From Takakia lepidozioides (taxonomy: Eukaryota; Streptophyta; Takakiopsida; Takakiales; Takakiaceae), in the NCBI GenBank assembly GCA_030704615.1, contig CM060734.1, positions 10,848,001 to 10,912,000 of the forward strand: DNA of 64,000 nucleotides. Reading direction: 5' to 3'. Positions 13,500 to 24,562 of the stretch are shown here, piece after piece (the first letter of the stretch is position 1; the number at the start of each line of letters is the position of its first letter). Under the pieces are notes generated by a model. That model did not search any database, was not told the DNA's origin, and saw only the letters and a list, made by a program, of their open reading frames with translations. Position numbers and translations under genes: made by a program.

Positions 13500-13979
13500 A
13501 AGGCCGGAATTGTCCAACTCAGAGGAGATGGCACGTGTCTGGATCAAAGTTCCGTGTGGAATAACGACATCTCCAAACACCCGCACAAGCAATCATTCCG
13601 TCGCTCATTCTCCAGTCCCACAAAATAATTCAACCCACCGAGCACTACCGACGTCATCATCTTTTGCGAATGATTTGTATCATATTGATGATTGCCCTAC
13701 GCATGTCGTCCCTACAAAAACCTACTCCACTTTGACACGTGCACTAATTACCCCCCCCAAAAAAAACTCTAGTCCAGAGCCATTGGTTCTTCCAATGCCG
13801 TGCCAATTTTCGACCTTCCATAAATTAAACAGTGTCTTTCTCCACCCCGTCTCCTCACTTGGTCATGCCATCTGCCTACTGGCTAAATTTTCCTTAAAAT
13901 GAAACTTGGGCTACATATTGTGTCTGACAGTTGAAAGGGGTAATATATTTTTTTTAAATGAGGGGATAGTGGCTCTTTC

Positions 13980-14195
13980 ATCAATTTTTTTTTTTTTCAA
14001 AAAGGGCCCGAGGGAGGCCCATATATTAAAAGAGGAAAAAATAACCTCTCATGACATGCCATGGAGGCTGAAATCAAACTCTTGTATGACGAAACTCACC
14101 TTACCCAAACTTTTTTTTTTTTTTTTGCAAAAGGGGATTAGAGAACCGCTTTATTGGAAAACTAAGGAAAAAATTACCTGACAAAAGGGTCCAAA
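13980..14195 (-). repeat. Two SINE 3'-tail fragments
   Basis: On the minus strand two segments end in poly(A) (plus-strand T runs near 13986-13998 and 14111-14126). Each is preceded by a similar stretch with GGG-rich and AATAAA/TTCCTT-like words resembling the 3' half of the SINE at 14840-15086. Both lack the tRNA-like head, so they look 5'-truncated. The 13511-13980 interval before them shows nothing recognisable. Confidence 0.45.
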
Positions 14196-14839
14196 CTTTT
14201 TTTTCCCTGCTCAATAGGTCTTACAACCGCATGAATTGTATACAAGTATACAATTTTCTACAGTAGTTATTGAATAATTTCAGGCGGCCAGGGGAAGTTT
14301 GATTCCAAAATTATTCCTGTCAGGTTTATTGTCCATTTACTAAAATATGGTTTTTTTTGGTGTCACTATGTCCGATTGTTCGCAGGGACAGGACAGGGAT
14401 CGTTGTGGGAAGCCCGTGGGTGTGACGGTATGCATTTCCAATTGTTGTCTTTGGCCATCCCACACCGGCAAACCAAACCAGCCTCCCAGATCGGGCCCTT
14501 TCTCACAAAGCACTCCCATCTAGTGAGACGTTTCATCTGCTCGAGAGATTTTGTTTTTTTGGTGATTTCTTTTTCTGGTGGTAAATCGCCAGATTTTCGA
14601 CCTGGAAAATGGGTCAGCTACTTATACAAAGGAGTTATCAGGGGAAAAAACCGAGAAATTCGCCAAAAAGCACTCGTAGTTGAATATCAGGAGACTGATT
14701 TGCCATCGTGGACGCGTTAAAACTTGCCACCTGTTATATAGCCACTTTTCCAACCCTGCCACCTTGTTATTCTTCACATGTGGCCCTTCTGGCTATATTG
14801 GAGAAATGAAAAAAAACAAACACTCGATTCTGCTCTTTC

Positions 14840-15086
14840 AGGTTTTTTTTTTATTTTTTATTTTAAGGAAACCTGGGAGCGACTGCTCACAATTCAGGCC
14901 CTTGAGGAGGGGGAAAAATTAACCCCCTTTCAGATAAGCCATGAGGCACACAGGTGGGAAACATCACCACCAGACCAACCGGTCACAAACAATCCACACA
15001 CCGCACAGGGCAGCGGGTTCGAACCCTGAACCACCTGGGCGACACACTGTGCACTTACCAGCTGAGCTACCAGCCGATGTGCGGTA
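14840..15086 (-). mobile_element. tRNA-derived SINE
   Basis: Read on the minus strand, the element opens with a tRNA-like head. It has an A-box-like TAGCTCAGCTGG and a B box GGTTCGAACCC, within a segment bracketed by ACCGCACA and TGTGCGGT (15085-15078 and 15007-15000). The body runs on and ends at 14840 in an A-rich tail. Internal pol III promoter boxes with a 3' A tail define a SINE. The T arm is not properly paired and the acceptor spacing is wrong, so a functional tRNA gene is unlikely. A clean target duplication was not found. Confidence 0.65.
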
Positions 15087-15119
15087 TTATAAATTTTAAA
15101 TTCTAATCTTGTTGGTACT

Positions 15120-15540
15120 TTTTAAATTCTTCGAATAACAAGAGCAACAAACGCGGTAACTTTTGGCCCAGAGCGGGGAAATAGGTCGGACGGGCATGCA
15201 ACGGCGACGGCAATGCCAACCGTCACCGGCCCGCTGGGACGGAAGCGGTACCAGAACCTGTCAGGAGCGTACAGGCCGCGTGGAACGCGAGAGTGGGCAA
15301 GTTGGACGGGACGCGGTCGGACGGACGGATGTCGCCATGTGCGGCGACACGGCCTGCAGAATAAACGTGAGTGTCTGTTAGCGAGGGTGTCGGACGGATT
15401 TGGCCCGTTATTCGTGCCGGTGGCTGTCAACACCGACATGTGTCAGAGCTCACGATCCCGGATGTTGGTCGGCCATAACGCGTTGCTCAGAACATGGTCG
15501 TACAGTGCCAAGGTAGGTACATCATAGAGGTATGCAGAAC
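15120..15540. other. GC-rich intergenic segment
   Basis: A block markedly richer in G+C and CG than its AT-rich surroundings, with short iterations of CGGACGG near 15320. Frames of up to 105 codons overlap on both strands, as expected from composition. No domain was recognised. Confidence 0.4.
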
Positions 15541-15699
15541 ATGAACCCTGCATTAAAATATCCTCAGATTTCGAGAAGACCATCGATTTTTATTTATTTA
15601 TAAATCTTTTGGAAGCAAAAACCTTGAGAATTTTGCCTGTCACCTCTGCATCATCACATCATACCGTCTCATACCACCGTTCACTATTCAATTATTGTA

Positions 15700-15790
15700 T
15701 GGACCTTTTTTTTTTTTTTTTAAGGAAAGGGGACAGGGCCCTTTATCAAATTAAGGACTTTGGTACTTACTTACTGGGCATAATCCAGCA
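15700..15790 (-). repeat. SINE 3'-tail fragment
   Basis: The minus strand ends in poly(A) (plus T run 15707-15721) preceded by a GGGCCCTGTCCCC-type segment similar to the other SINE tails nearby. No tRNA head is present. Confidence 0.4.
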
Positions 15791-16113
15791 GGAAAATGCA
15801 AAAAACAAATGGAAACCACTAGCGGATATAGGGGTCTCGTGCATTGATAGGGTACAACTGCATCAATACGATAAACTACCTGCTCTATCTATACATTTAT
15901 AAACATTCAATAAAATAATCACTTATAAACCAAAATATAGTAAATACTTAAAGCTTCATTTTAATATTAAGCTATTATTCATGGTTCATCTCCAAACGAT
16001 AAACAAAAGACACCATATGTAAACCCTAATTCAATCAAGGTTTTGCAAGGTGAAACCGTGAGTAACAACCAGCAATCCTAAACCTATAGCAGTGGCAGCA
16101 GGGGGTTTCGTGT

Positions 16114-16182
16114 AGGGTAATGCCCTGACGGGCGGGGAAGGCCCGAAAATCCGGGAATGCCCTCCACTCAGGGCATTACCCT
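16114..16182. other. Long-arm hairpin
   Basis: AGGGTAATGCCCTGA at 16114-16128 is the exact reverse complement of TCAGGGCATTACCCT at 16168-16182. The 39-nt spacer itself contains GGGC/GCCC-rich pairing segments. It could fold as a stem-loop in RNA or be the core of a small inverted-repeat element. Confidence 0.6.
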
Positions 16183-17301
16183 GCGTAAAGAAATGGGATG
16201 ATTTATTTATCTTTTCATACAGCTGCGATATTTCTTTATCTTTACCTCCAAGATCTTTTCTCACAAGAAGCTACTAGCAGGGAGAAAGCATAAAGATTAC
16301 GCAGGTGCGTAATGCACTGGTACTTGTGTGGCTGGCTGCTACGCTGTATAATACGCAGATACAAACAAAGAGAAATCAGCCCTAGTTCTTTACGCATGGA
16401 GAAACCCTTAGTAATATAGCTTGAATCCAAACATTTTATACAAATTTCCAACACCCAACAATCCCCCAGCTGTCATAACCCTATTATACATTTGTCAACA
16501 CCATATCCATCCTTTCAACTACAATGAAATGTCAACTGGAGGCATGGGTAGTCGGTGTAGCACAAAATTTATCCATGTCATGAGAGAGAATACGTTTAGA
16601 GTATATGTTCCTACATATTATATGGAAATCTCTTCGAATATCTGAAGCTTAAACCCTATGATTTTTCAATGTCGCCTTGAAACAATATATTTCAAGCTGT
16701 AGAAGTTCCTTGCAAAATTATCCATGGGTAAGAACCTTACAGGCGACCTGAAGTCTCACCGCCCACTATGGAGCGTATTATGGAAAGGGCCTAGTATCGT
16801 GTGAGCGCATCGTGAGAAAAATCCACGCCTATGTGGTAACATGTTTATCATGTATAAGGGTTACTTGTTCTTTATGTGTTGCGATTAGTGCTTTTATGAA
16901 CAATTGAATGATTTCGCAAGTTTTTGAATCTCACATATTATCGTTTCGTTGTGGAATATCATAAAGTATCTTGGGAATATGCAGAATATTTCCTTGTGCT
17001 CACGTGAGCATGCTACCCAACCTCCTACTAACTCGTCAAATCTAACTTGTAAAGCACTGCTGAATTATTTTCCTTTGTTGCATTTTCGATCAGTTGGGGT
17101 TTCTCATGAAGGTCGCTAGGCTAGCAAAGAATCTTCCACTTCTAGAGTTATCCGTAAATTCAGACCAGAGTTTCATCGGTCTTTGACATTTGACCTGAGT
17201 TTGCTTTCCCTTCGGAAGGGACCAGGTTTTGAACTTAATGAAATGTAAATTTTTGTCTCTCAAATTGCGAAGTATCCACTAGCCTTGTTACATGCACTTG
17301 C

Positions 17302-17458
17302 ACAGGCGCCAAGTGTACTGCCTTGCCTTTTGCATAACCAAGGTGATCATGGGTTCAATCGTTTACCATGTTGATTCAACAGCCCTCAAGGGCCTTTGCA
17401 TCGAGCAGTAGGCTCTGTAAATTACTGGACGTTAAACATACTTTAACTTTAACTTTAT
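17302..17458 (+). mobile_element. SINE-like element with tRNA-related head
   Basis: A segment with the layout of a tRNA-derived SINE: GGCGCCAAGTGTACTGCC, then GGTTCAATC matching a pol III B box, a body ending in GGACGTTAAAC, and a simple-sequence tail of TTTAACTTTAAC. It is distinct from the poly(A)-tailed SINE at 14.8-15.1 kb. The A box is weak and no target duplication was identified. Confidence 0.5.
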
Positions 17459-18720
17459 ATCCCGCATATGAGATAGTGAAGTCCATTCAACCGAACAAAC
17501 TCATTGTCATCATTCACTAGAGCCAAAAAACCATCTCGAAAAGGTGATCATGATAGGTCGTGGTTCTATCAACTTACTTTCGTGATAGTTATCATCGTCG
17601 GGAGCACTTATAAAGTCATTACAATAATCTACGTGATAAGAATTTCGAGTCTTCTACTGGACGGTGATAACTATCATTCCTCAGAAATCTCAAAATGTGT
17701 TTCGACCGACCCGGATCACGATGCTCATCCGTCTTCCTTGTCGTTTGTTATTTAGAATTTTCTTCAGCTATAATTATATGGCCGATTGCCTTCAACTGCA
17801 AATCCAAGGTAGACCGATTAAACACAATTGTCTTGACATTGCAAATTCGTCGTCAGATCGAGGAATCCACACAAAGCTCTATCACATGAGGTTATACAAT
17901 CATTTGAATGCCGTCCATTGTTTGCAGTTGACTTGTTCATATGTGCGTATCATAAGCAATTTTATTCACACCTTAGGTATGTCTATAATCTCGCTCTCCT
18001 CAAGTTCACTATAACAATGAGGGGGGTAGTGTTCAAGGAGGCCTCATCATGATTAGGATCTTTGCGGTGTGGTGTCACTCAAAAGTGCGTCTTCCTCTAC
18101 TTTTGAGAGTATAGGCAACTATAGTTGTAGTCATGTGTGTGATTTTGGGGCATTTATATGATATGGGGTCTCTCGATTAACATCTATTCTTGTTGTAGGT
18201 TTGATGTAATGCTTCCTTTCCTAAACCTATTTTCTTGAATTTAAGGGGTATTGTTGTCATCATAATTCAAAAAATCAAAGCATCTGAAAAAAAAAATGTC
18301 GATCTCTTTTGGAGAGCGCGGAACGTCTTTTGACCATCTATGCTAAATATATCTGCAATACTAGAAGTAAGGTCGAAGAATAATCTAGTGGATTAAAACT
18401 ACAATTAAACCTCACGAAATAGTAGACAACATCATAACATTTTAGATTAATCAATGTGACTGCAGGAAGGCGATCAGGATCTGGTCACACTCTTGTGGGT
18501 CACCTTGAATTAGATGTTTCCTTCTCGGTTGCTTCCTCTGCTCTTCATTGGGTTTCTGCATTACCCTTCCATGACAAGCGTACAAATTTTTCTTCCCTCA
18601 TTTTCAGGCCATCATGACTAGAAGCATTCGTGTCATTTACCACTGGGGTAACGACTCATTTTGAGTCGTAAAAGTCAAAAAACCGGGATCGACTGGAAGT
18701 TACAAACGACGAGTTACAAC
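17459..18720. other. AT-rich intergenic DNA
   Basis: Short frames only, none with a recognisable domain. The stretch 15790-17300, apart from the hairpin, is similar. Nothing else is supported here. Confidence 0.5.
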
Positions 18721-18837
18721 AGACGTGGAAGTTGGGTCGATGATTGGAAGACACACGGGCGGCCGGCCTAGTTACGCCACATGGTTCTTTAGCATTAATC
18801 GCAATAATCACAATAATCGCCGAGCAGTTGTTCGTAC

Positions 18838-18976
18838 ATGGGCAGGAGGAACGTGCCTTTTTTTGCCAGGGGGGATTTCATGTCGAGTCCAGAAAGGGAC
18901 TACATCCTTCCTACTTATGTTGCCCGGCTTGCTTCGGTGTCCATTAGGAGATCTTCCGAACCTAGTCATGTACAGC
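18838..18976 (+). pseudogene. Fragment of the T-element methyltransferase last exon (copy 3)
   Basis: This 139-bp segment is nearly identical to parts of 21523-21660 and 32131-32270. In the shared frame it reads MPFFARGDFMSSPERDY-like sequence followed by YVARLASVSIRRSSEPS, after which homology stops. It is an isolated exon piece in the same orientation as the two longer copies, consistent with a rearranged T element just left of the tandem array. Confidence 0.75.
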
Positions 18977-19224
18977 AGTCTCGAATGGAACTTCATCCAC
19001 CCGTCATATCAGGTGTCGAAGGCGTATCCGGGAAGCAAGCGCGATATCCGTGTGGAACATCCGGTTCAAAACAGACGGCGGAGGACATTTAATGTATGGA
19101 GGTCGCCCACAGGCGCCACCTGGCCCACCCTCCCCCCGAGACTTCAAAAAACGACGCCGAATTTTCATTCAGCGGATGAAGTGGAACGCACCGTGGCCCT
19201 CTCTCCGCCCGAGACGTTCTCATC

Positions 19225-19415
19225 CAGAAGCAGCCGGATGGAAAACCGGCGCAGAATTTCCATCCTGCAGGCAAGTCGGAGCTCGGCCGGATGGAAAACC
19301 GGCGCCGAATTTCCATCCTGCAGGTAAACTGGAGCGCTGCAGGATGGAAAACCGGCGCCGAATTTCCATCCTGCAAGTAAGTCGGTCCACCTCATGGATG
19401 GAAATCCGGCACCGA
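19225..19415. repeat. Palindromic GGCGCC units flanking the array
   Basis: Three to four diverged units about 60 bp apart carry GGATGGAAA, then CCGGCGCCGAA, then TTTCCATCC. Together these form an inverted repeat centred on GGCGCC; the best example is near 19340-19375, with GCAGGATGGAAA/TTTCCATCCTGC arms. They are in the opposite sense to, and shorter-period than, the 96-bp array that follows. Confidence 0.75.
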
Positions 19416-19559
19416 ATTTGTCTCTACCGGACAACATTGGTGGGCATAACGTGCCAAAAAGTGGACCGCAGGCGAAAAACTCTAAGTTGAGTGACTGATT
19501 AGACAAAAAAACGCGAAAAACGAATGAAAATTGTTGATGAAGGGTCGATACGGGCGTCT

Positions 19560-21240
19560 GTTGATGGATATTCGGCGCCGTTTTTCCATCCTGCAGATGA
19601 TCTCTTTCGGCCACTCCCCCCGAGACGACTCCATCCGTGCGGCCTTGGTTGGAAATACGGCGCCGTTTTTCCATCTGAGGGATGTTCTTTGTCGGCCAGA
19701 TGTCGGCCTCTCCCCCCGAGACGACTTCATCCGACGGGCCTCGTATGGAAATTCGGTGCCGTTTTTTCATCCAAGGGATATTCTTTGTCGGCCAGGTGTC
19801 GGCCTCTCCCCACGAGACGACTTCACCCGAACGGCCTCGGATGGAAATTCGGCGCCGTCTTTCCATCCGAGGGATGTTCTCTGTAGGGCATGTGTCGGCC
19901 TCTCCCCCCGAGACGACTTCATCCGACGGGCCTCGTATGGAAATTCGGCGCCGTTTCTCCATCCGGGGGATGTTCTATGTCGGCCAGGTGTCGGCCTCTC
20001 CCCCCGATACAACTTCATCCAAACGGCCTCGGATGGAATTTGGCGCCATTTTTCCATCCGAGGGATATTCTCTGTCGGGCAGGTGTCGTCCTCTCCCCAC
20101 GAGACGACTTCATCCGAACGGCCTCGGATGGAAATTCGGCGCCGTTTTTCCATCCGAGGGATGTTCTCTGTTGGGCAGGTGTCAGCCTCTCCCCCCGAGA
20201 CGACTTCATCCGACGGGCCTCGTATGGAAATTCGGCGCCGTTTTTCCATCCGGGGGATGTTCTCTGTCGGCCAGGTGTCGGCCTCTCCCCCAAAGACAAC
20301 TTCATCCGAACGGCCTCGGATGGAAATTTGGCGCCATTTTTCCATCCGAGGGATGTTCTCTGTCGGCCAGGTGTCGTCCTCTCCCATGAGACGACTTCAT
20401 CCGAACGGCCTCGGATGGAAATTCGGCGCTGTTTTTCCATCCGAGGGATGTTCTCTGTCGGGCAGGTGTCGGCCTCTCCCCTCGAGACGACTTCATCCGA
20501 CGGGCCTCGTATGGAAATTCGGCGCCGTTTTTCCATCCGGGGGATGTTCTCTGTCGGCCAGGTGTCGGCCGCTCCCCACGAGACGACTTCACCCGAACGG
20601 CCTCGGATGGAAATTCGGCGCCGTTTTTCCATCCGAGGGATGTTCTCTGTCAGGCAGGTGTCGGCCTCTCCCCCCGAGATGACTTCATCCGACGAGCCTC
20701 GTATGGAAATTCGGCGCCGTTTTTCCATCCGGGGGATGTTCTCTGTCGGCCAGGTGTCGGCCTCTCCCTCTGAGACAACTTCATCCGAACGGCCTCGGAT
20801 GGAAATTCGCCGCCGTTTTTCCGTCCGAGGGATGTTCTCTGTCGGGCAGGTGTCGTCCTCTCCCCACAAGACGACTTCATCCGAACGGCCTCGGATGGAA
20901 ATTCGGCGAGGGATGTTCTCTGTCGGCCAGGTGTCGGCCTCTCCCCCCGAGACAAATTCATCCGACGGGCCTCGTATAGAAATTCGGCGCCATTTTGCCA
21001 TCCGGGGGATATTCTTTGTAGGCCAGGTGTCGGCCTCTCCCCCCGAGACAACTTCATCCAAACGGCCGCGGATGGAGATTTGGCACCGTTTTTCCATCCG
21101 AGGGATGTTCTCTGTCGACCAGGTGTCGGCCTCTCCCCCCGAGACGACTTCATCCGACGGGCCTCGTATGGAAATTTGGCGCCATTTTTCCATCCGTGGG
21201 ATGTTCTCTGTCGGCCAGGTGTCGTCACCCTCCGATTTGA
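19560..21240 (+). repeat. 96-bp tandem array with GGCGCC-centred palindromes (left array)
   Basis: About 17 tandem units of roughly 96 bp. Each has the 38-bp dyad with arms CCTCGGATGGAAA and TTTCCATCCGAGG around a CGGCGCCG core, then GATGTTCTCTGTCGG and CCTCTCCCC.CGAGACGACTTCATCC. Two subtypes are interspersed: one with CGAACGGCCTCGGATGG, the other with CGACGGGCCTCGTATGG and weaker arm pairing. One unit near 20908 has lost most of its dyad. Because 96 is a multiple of 3, all six frames give long repetitive ORFs (up to 476 codons); these are by-products, not genes. The array is an inverted counterpart of 29251-30110. Confidence 0.92.
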
Positions 21241-21336
21241 CGCCATGTCGAATTAAATACTGCCCCTCATTCCTGGGTATGGCTATATTAAATGTTGCTC
21301 TTTTTCTGCCACTTGCCTGACCTTCGCTCGTGACCC
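21225..21336 (+). repeat. Inverted arm, left copy
   Basis: About 110 bp adjoining the array, matching in inverse orientation the segment at 29251-29385 (GCGTGGGTCACGAGCG, CAACATTTAATATAGCC and GGCGTCAAATCGGAGGG on the minus strand here). With the array it makes a long inverted repeat whose arms face each other about 8 kb apart. The break at 21336 joins this arm directly to a methyltransferase exon and intron, showing a rearrangement. Confidence 0.85.
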
Positions 21337-22138
21337 ACGCCGGTTTACGAGTGAGTGGTCGCATTGTAAGTTGCCTCTTGATTTTGTGAGGCACCTCCCT
21401 TCGCTCTCTTATTTCATTGAAAGGCCCTTTTTGGCTTCTGCTGGTATTGACATTCTTAAAGTGGATTTGTTCTTACTGCAGGATGCCAAGTACTGCAGGA
21501 GGGACGTCTACACCGCAGTTCATGGGCAGGATGAACATGCCTTTTTTTGCCAGAGGGGATTTCATGTCGAGTCCAAAAGGGACTACATCCTTCCTACTTA
21601 TGTTGCCCGGCTTGCTTCGGTGTCCATTAGGAGGTCTTCCGAACCTAGTCGTGTACAGCAGATTTTAGACGAGGCAAGCCTCAAGAAAATGAAGATGAGG
21701 GAGGAGGCAGCAGCTATTAGAGCCCGTTGGGCTCGTAGATTTGTCTTGGATTCTGCTGAGGAAAGTGGGGGAGAAGAGGCAGAAGATTCCCAGGAGGTGA
21801 GGTGGACAGTCCCCCAAGGAGAGGACGGAATTTTTGAGAGGCATAGTGGAATTGATGCATCACAGAGCTCGGAGGATGGGGGGGATGAGGGGGATGAGGA
21901 GGAAGATGGGGCAAGTTCCTCGGAGGGTGTAAGAGAGTAGTGCCCATTCCGGCTATGACAGTTAGGACACACTTGTATAGATGTGGCTTGCCATAAAATT
22001 TGCAATAAAATGTTGCATTTCATTGCTATGACGCCACATTCCAACTTTACATGACCCTATTTCTGTGCCTCCTAACCCTATTTCCGTGGACACACAATGG
22101 TCCGCTCATGCTTTTTTTTTTTCCGCTCATGAAATAGC
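21337..22138 (+). pseudogene. 3' end of T-element methyltransferase gene (copy 2)
   Basis: Colinear with 31968-32781. It holds the end of the acidic exon, an intron with a good donor (GTGAGT at about 21339) and acceptor (TTACTGCAG, about 21481), then the last exon encoding an S/P- and R-rich segment and a long acidic tail ending EGVRE and a TAG stop. One base is missing near 21570 relative to copy 1, shifting the frame. A 3' UTR-like region follows, with AATAAA-like sequence near 22002, and the T terminus GCTCATGAAATAGC at 22138. Here the splice donor is intact, whereas copy 1 has ATGAGT at the same place. Confidence 0.75.
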
Positions 22139-23584
22139 AACCCCCCTCATCACGGATGGTAAGCCTATCAAACAACATGCTTATAGGGAGAGTGTTCGTG
22201 AGCGCAAGGTCATTCAGGAAGAGATTACCAAGATGCTTGATGCTGGTGTAATCACCCCCTCCATATCCCCTTGGGCCAGTCCCATTGTCTTAGTGGGTAA
22301 GAAGGATGGGTCAACCCATTTTTGTGTTGACTTTCGGCGTTTAAATGCCATCACAAAGAGATATGTCTACCCACGCATCAATGAAACGCTAGATCAACTT
22401 AATGGGGCCACTATCTTTTCTTCATTAGATTTAGCCTCTGGCTTTTGGCAAGTTCCTTTAACTGCTGCTGCTAAGGAGAAAACTGCCTTCACCTGAAGGA
22501 TGGGCCTCTTCCGAAACAATGCCTTTTGGCCTTTGCAACGCCACTGCTACATTTCAGCGCCTTATGGACATTGTTTTAGGAAACCTTCGTTGGGAGTGTG
22601 CATTAGTTTACATTGATGATATCAATGTTTATTCTACAACGTTTGATGCTCATCTGTTGGATTTACAGCGGGTTGTGTGCAGACTTCGTACAGCCGGGCT
22701 TAAAGTTAAAGCCAAGAAGTGTGATTTTTGTATGAAACAGCTCCATTTCTTGGGCCATCTGCTTTCTGCTGCTGGCATCAATCTTGACCCAGCTAAGATC
22801 CAAGCTGTGTGGAACTATCCAGCCCCTCGGGATAAAACATGCGTTAAGGCCTTCTTGGGCTTGGGTTCTTACTATCGTCGCTTCATTTTTCAATTTGCCA
22901 AACTAGCTGCTCCACTCACTCGCTTGTTATCCAAGGATGCTCGTTTTGTATGGAGTACTGCTGAAACATCCGCATTTGAGAAGCTCAAAATTGCACTAAC
23001 CTCTACCCCTGTGCTTGCTTATCATGATTTTAATCTTGCAAACTGATGCCAGTGATCTAGCTATCTCTGCAGTGTTGAGCCAGATTCAAGATGGTCAAGA
23101 GCATGCCATCTCCTACGCCTCCCGCGCCTTGATAAACATGAGCGTAATTACTCTATCACTGACAAGGAGGGCCTTGCAGTTATCTTTGGAGTCAAATATT
23201 TTAGACAGTATTTACATGGCTGTCAATTTACCATTGAAACTGATCATCTACCTTTGAAAGCCTTGCTAACTCCTCGTGAACTCACTGGCAGATTAGCTCG
23301 GTGGGCTCTAATTCTGCAAGGCTATGACTTCACCATCTCCTACAAGCATGGGAAGGATAATGTTAATGCAGATGCTTTGACTCAAGGCGAATCCAAAATC
23401 CCTGACCCTTACACTACCTTACATGACCTGGTCTCCCATGCTGCATGCTCTACATCACCTGTTGTGCCTGTTTTGGATCCCTATGTCTTGTGTCATTTGC
23501 TGGACTATCCTTATGTTCCTTCAGATCTGCTTGACACTTGGGATCTACTTCAGTTTGATGTTGGTTGACTTTCCCTTGGTATTG
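22139..23584 (+). pseudogene. Ty3/gypsy pol, reverse transcriptase and RNase H (5' half of split element)
   Basis: Encodes reverse transcriptase beginning near KPIKQHAYR, then ASPIVLVGKKDGS, CVDFRRLNAIT, LDLASGFWQV, MPFGLCNATATFQRLMD and the catalytic YIDD box in VYIDDINVYS (about 22607-22636). RNase H follows with TDASDLA, KEGLA and TDHLPLKALLTPRELTGRLARW. A TGA at 22495 with a frameshift, and frameshifts near 23040, 23130 and 23250, disable it. Gag and protease are missing because the T-element end abuts the start. The reading frame is interrupted at 23584 by the CACTA insertion and resumes at 44338. Confidence 0.92.
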
Positions 23585-24400
23585 CACTACAGGAAAAGGG
23601 GGGCCTTTGCGATGCCCGCGCCACGCCGCAGCGTCGGGAAAACGCCCTTTTCGGGCACGCGGCAGGTGCAGAATTTGCGACGCCCGGCCGTCGCCCTGCA
23701 GTCACAAAGGCGTCGCCAAATGACGTCGCAAAAATGCGACGTATAGGGGTCGCGAGCCCCCGCCCCAACTCCCGCGACTGCCGGACGTCGGTTTTTCAGG
23801 CCGTCCACGCCGATGGCAAGGGCCTCTTCGAGCGATGTCTCGCAGTCACGGCCCTCCAGCCGACGGCGTTGGTGGGGGCGCCGGCACGGCGTCGCATCCC
23901 CTTTTTTTTTTCTAACCTGCCCGGGAGTCCCATTCTAAAACCCAAAAACACGTGCCGTAAGCCGGGTGGTACGCCAAGCAACTATTGGGCGTGGCAAAAA
24001 ACAACAGGAGCAGGAGACGGTCTCCGCCACGCCGGGCGTGGGTTGTTGCGACGCTCCAGCATCGCTTTTGTTTTAAATTTAATAATAATAAAAGACGTGG
24101 CGCAGGCAGGGTGGCGGTCTCCGCGACGCCAGGGCGTCGCGGATTGCAACCCCCGGACTAAAAAACACGTCGCAGGGGGTGTCGGGCGTTGCCGCCCGCA
24201 AATGGGTTTGCGACGCCCGACCGTCGCTGCTTGCGACCCCCGCCCAAAAAACACGTCGCCATTGGCGACGTGCTGCAGTTGCGAGGGCAGCCTGGTGGGG
24301 GGGGGTTGGGGGTTGATTTTGGGGGTGAATTGGGGGTGGTTTTTGGTTTTTTGCCTGGTTTTATATTTGGGGATGGGAGACCTTACAGTTCCATTTCTCT
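23585..24400. repeat. CACTA left subterminal region
   Basis: Dense in GCGACG / CGTCGC words in both orientations (for example GCGACGCCCGGCCGTCGC and ACACGTCGCC), with G-rich runs toward 24330. Subterminal arrays of short motifs are the transposase-binding regions of CACTA elements. Overlapping frames here are composition artefacts. Comparable motifs recur at 36235-36440 and 43820-44300. Confidence 0.8.
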
Positions 24401-24562
24401 GATTTAGCAGGTACACGATTGAGCAAGCATGAATCGAGGATGAGGACGGTGCAACACATGAATAAGATGAAAGATTGAAAGATGGAAATATATTTACAGG
24501 AAATGAGCTGAAAATCTCACAAGGGTTCAGTAGGCTGACCCTGGGACCTACATGGACTAGGA

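Noticed and set aside
13348-13902. 184-codon plus-strand ORF
   Set aside because: It runs through a retroposed element's poly(A) tail and target duplication and has no domain.
14998-15086. Functional tRNA gene on the minus strand
   Set aside because: It has A and B boxes, but the T arm does not pair properly, the acceptor spacing is wrong and it continues into a poly(A)-tailed SINE body.
19531-21394. Very long ORFs (up to 476 codons) in several frames on both strands
   Set aside because: They arise because the tandem unit is 96 bp, a multiple of 3, and stop-free. The translations simply repeat a 32-residue unit in each frame.
23590-24400. Overlapping ORFs of up to 222 codons in the CACTA left end
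   Set aside because: Low-complexity GCGACG subterminal repeats give open frames on both strands; no domain is present.
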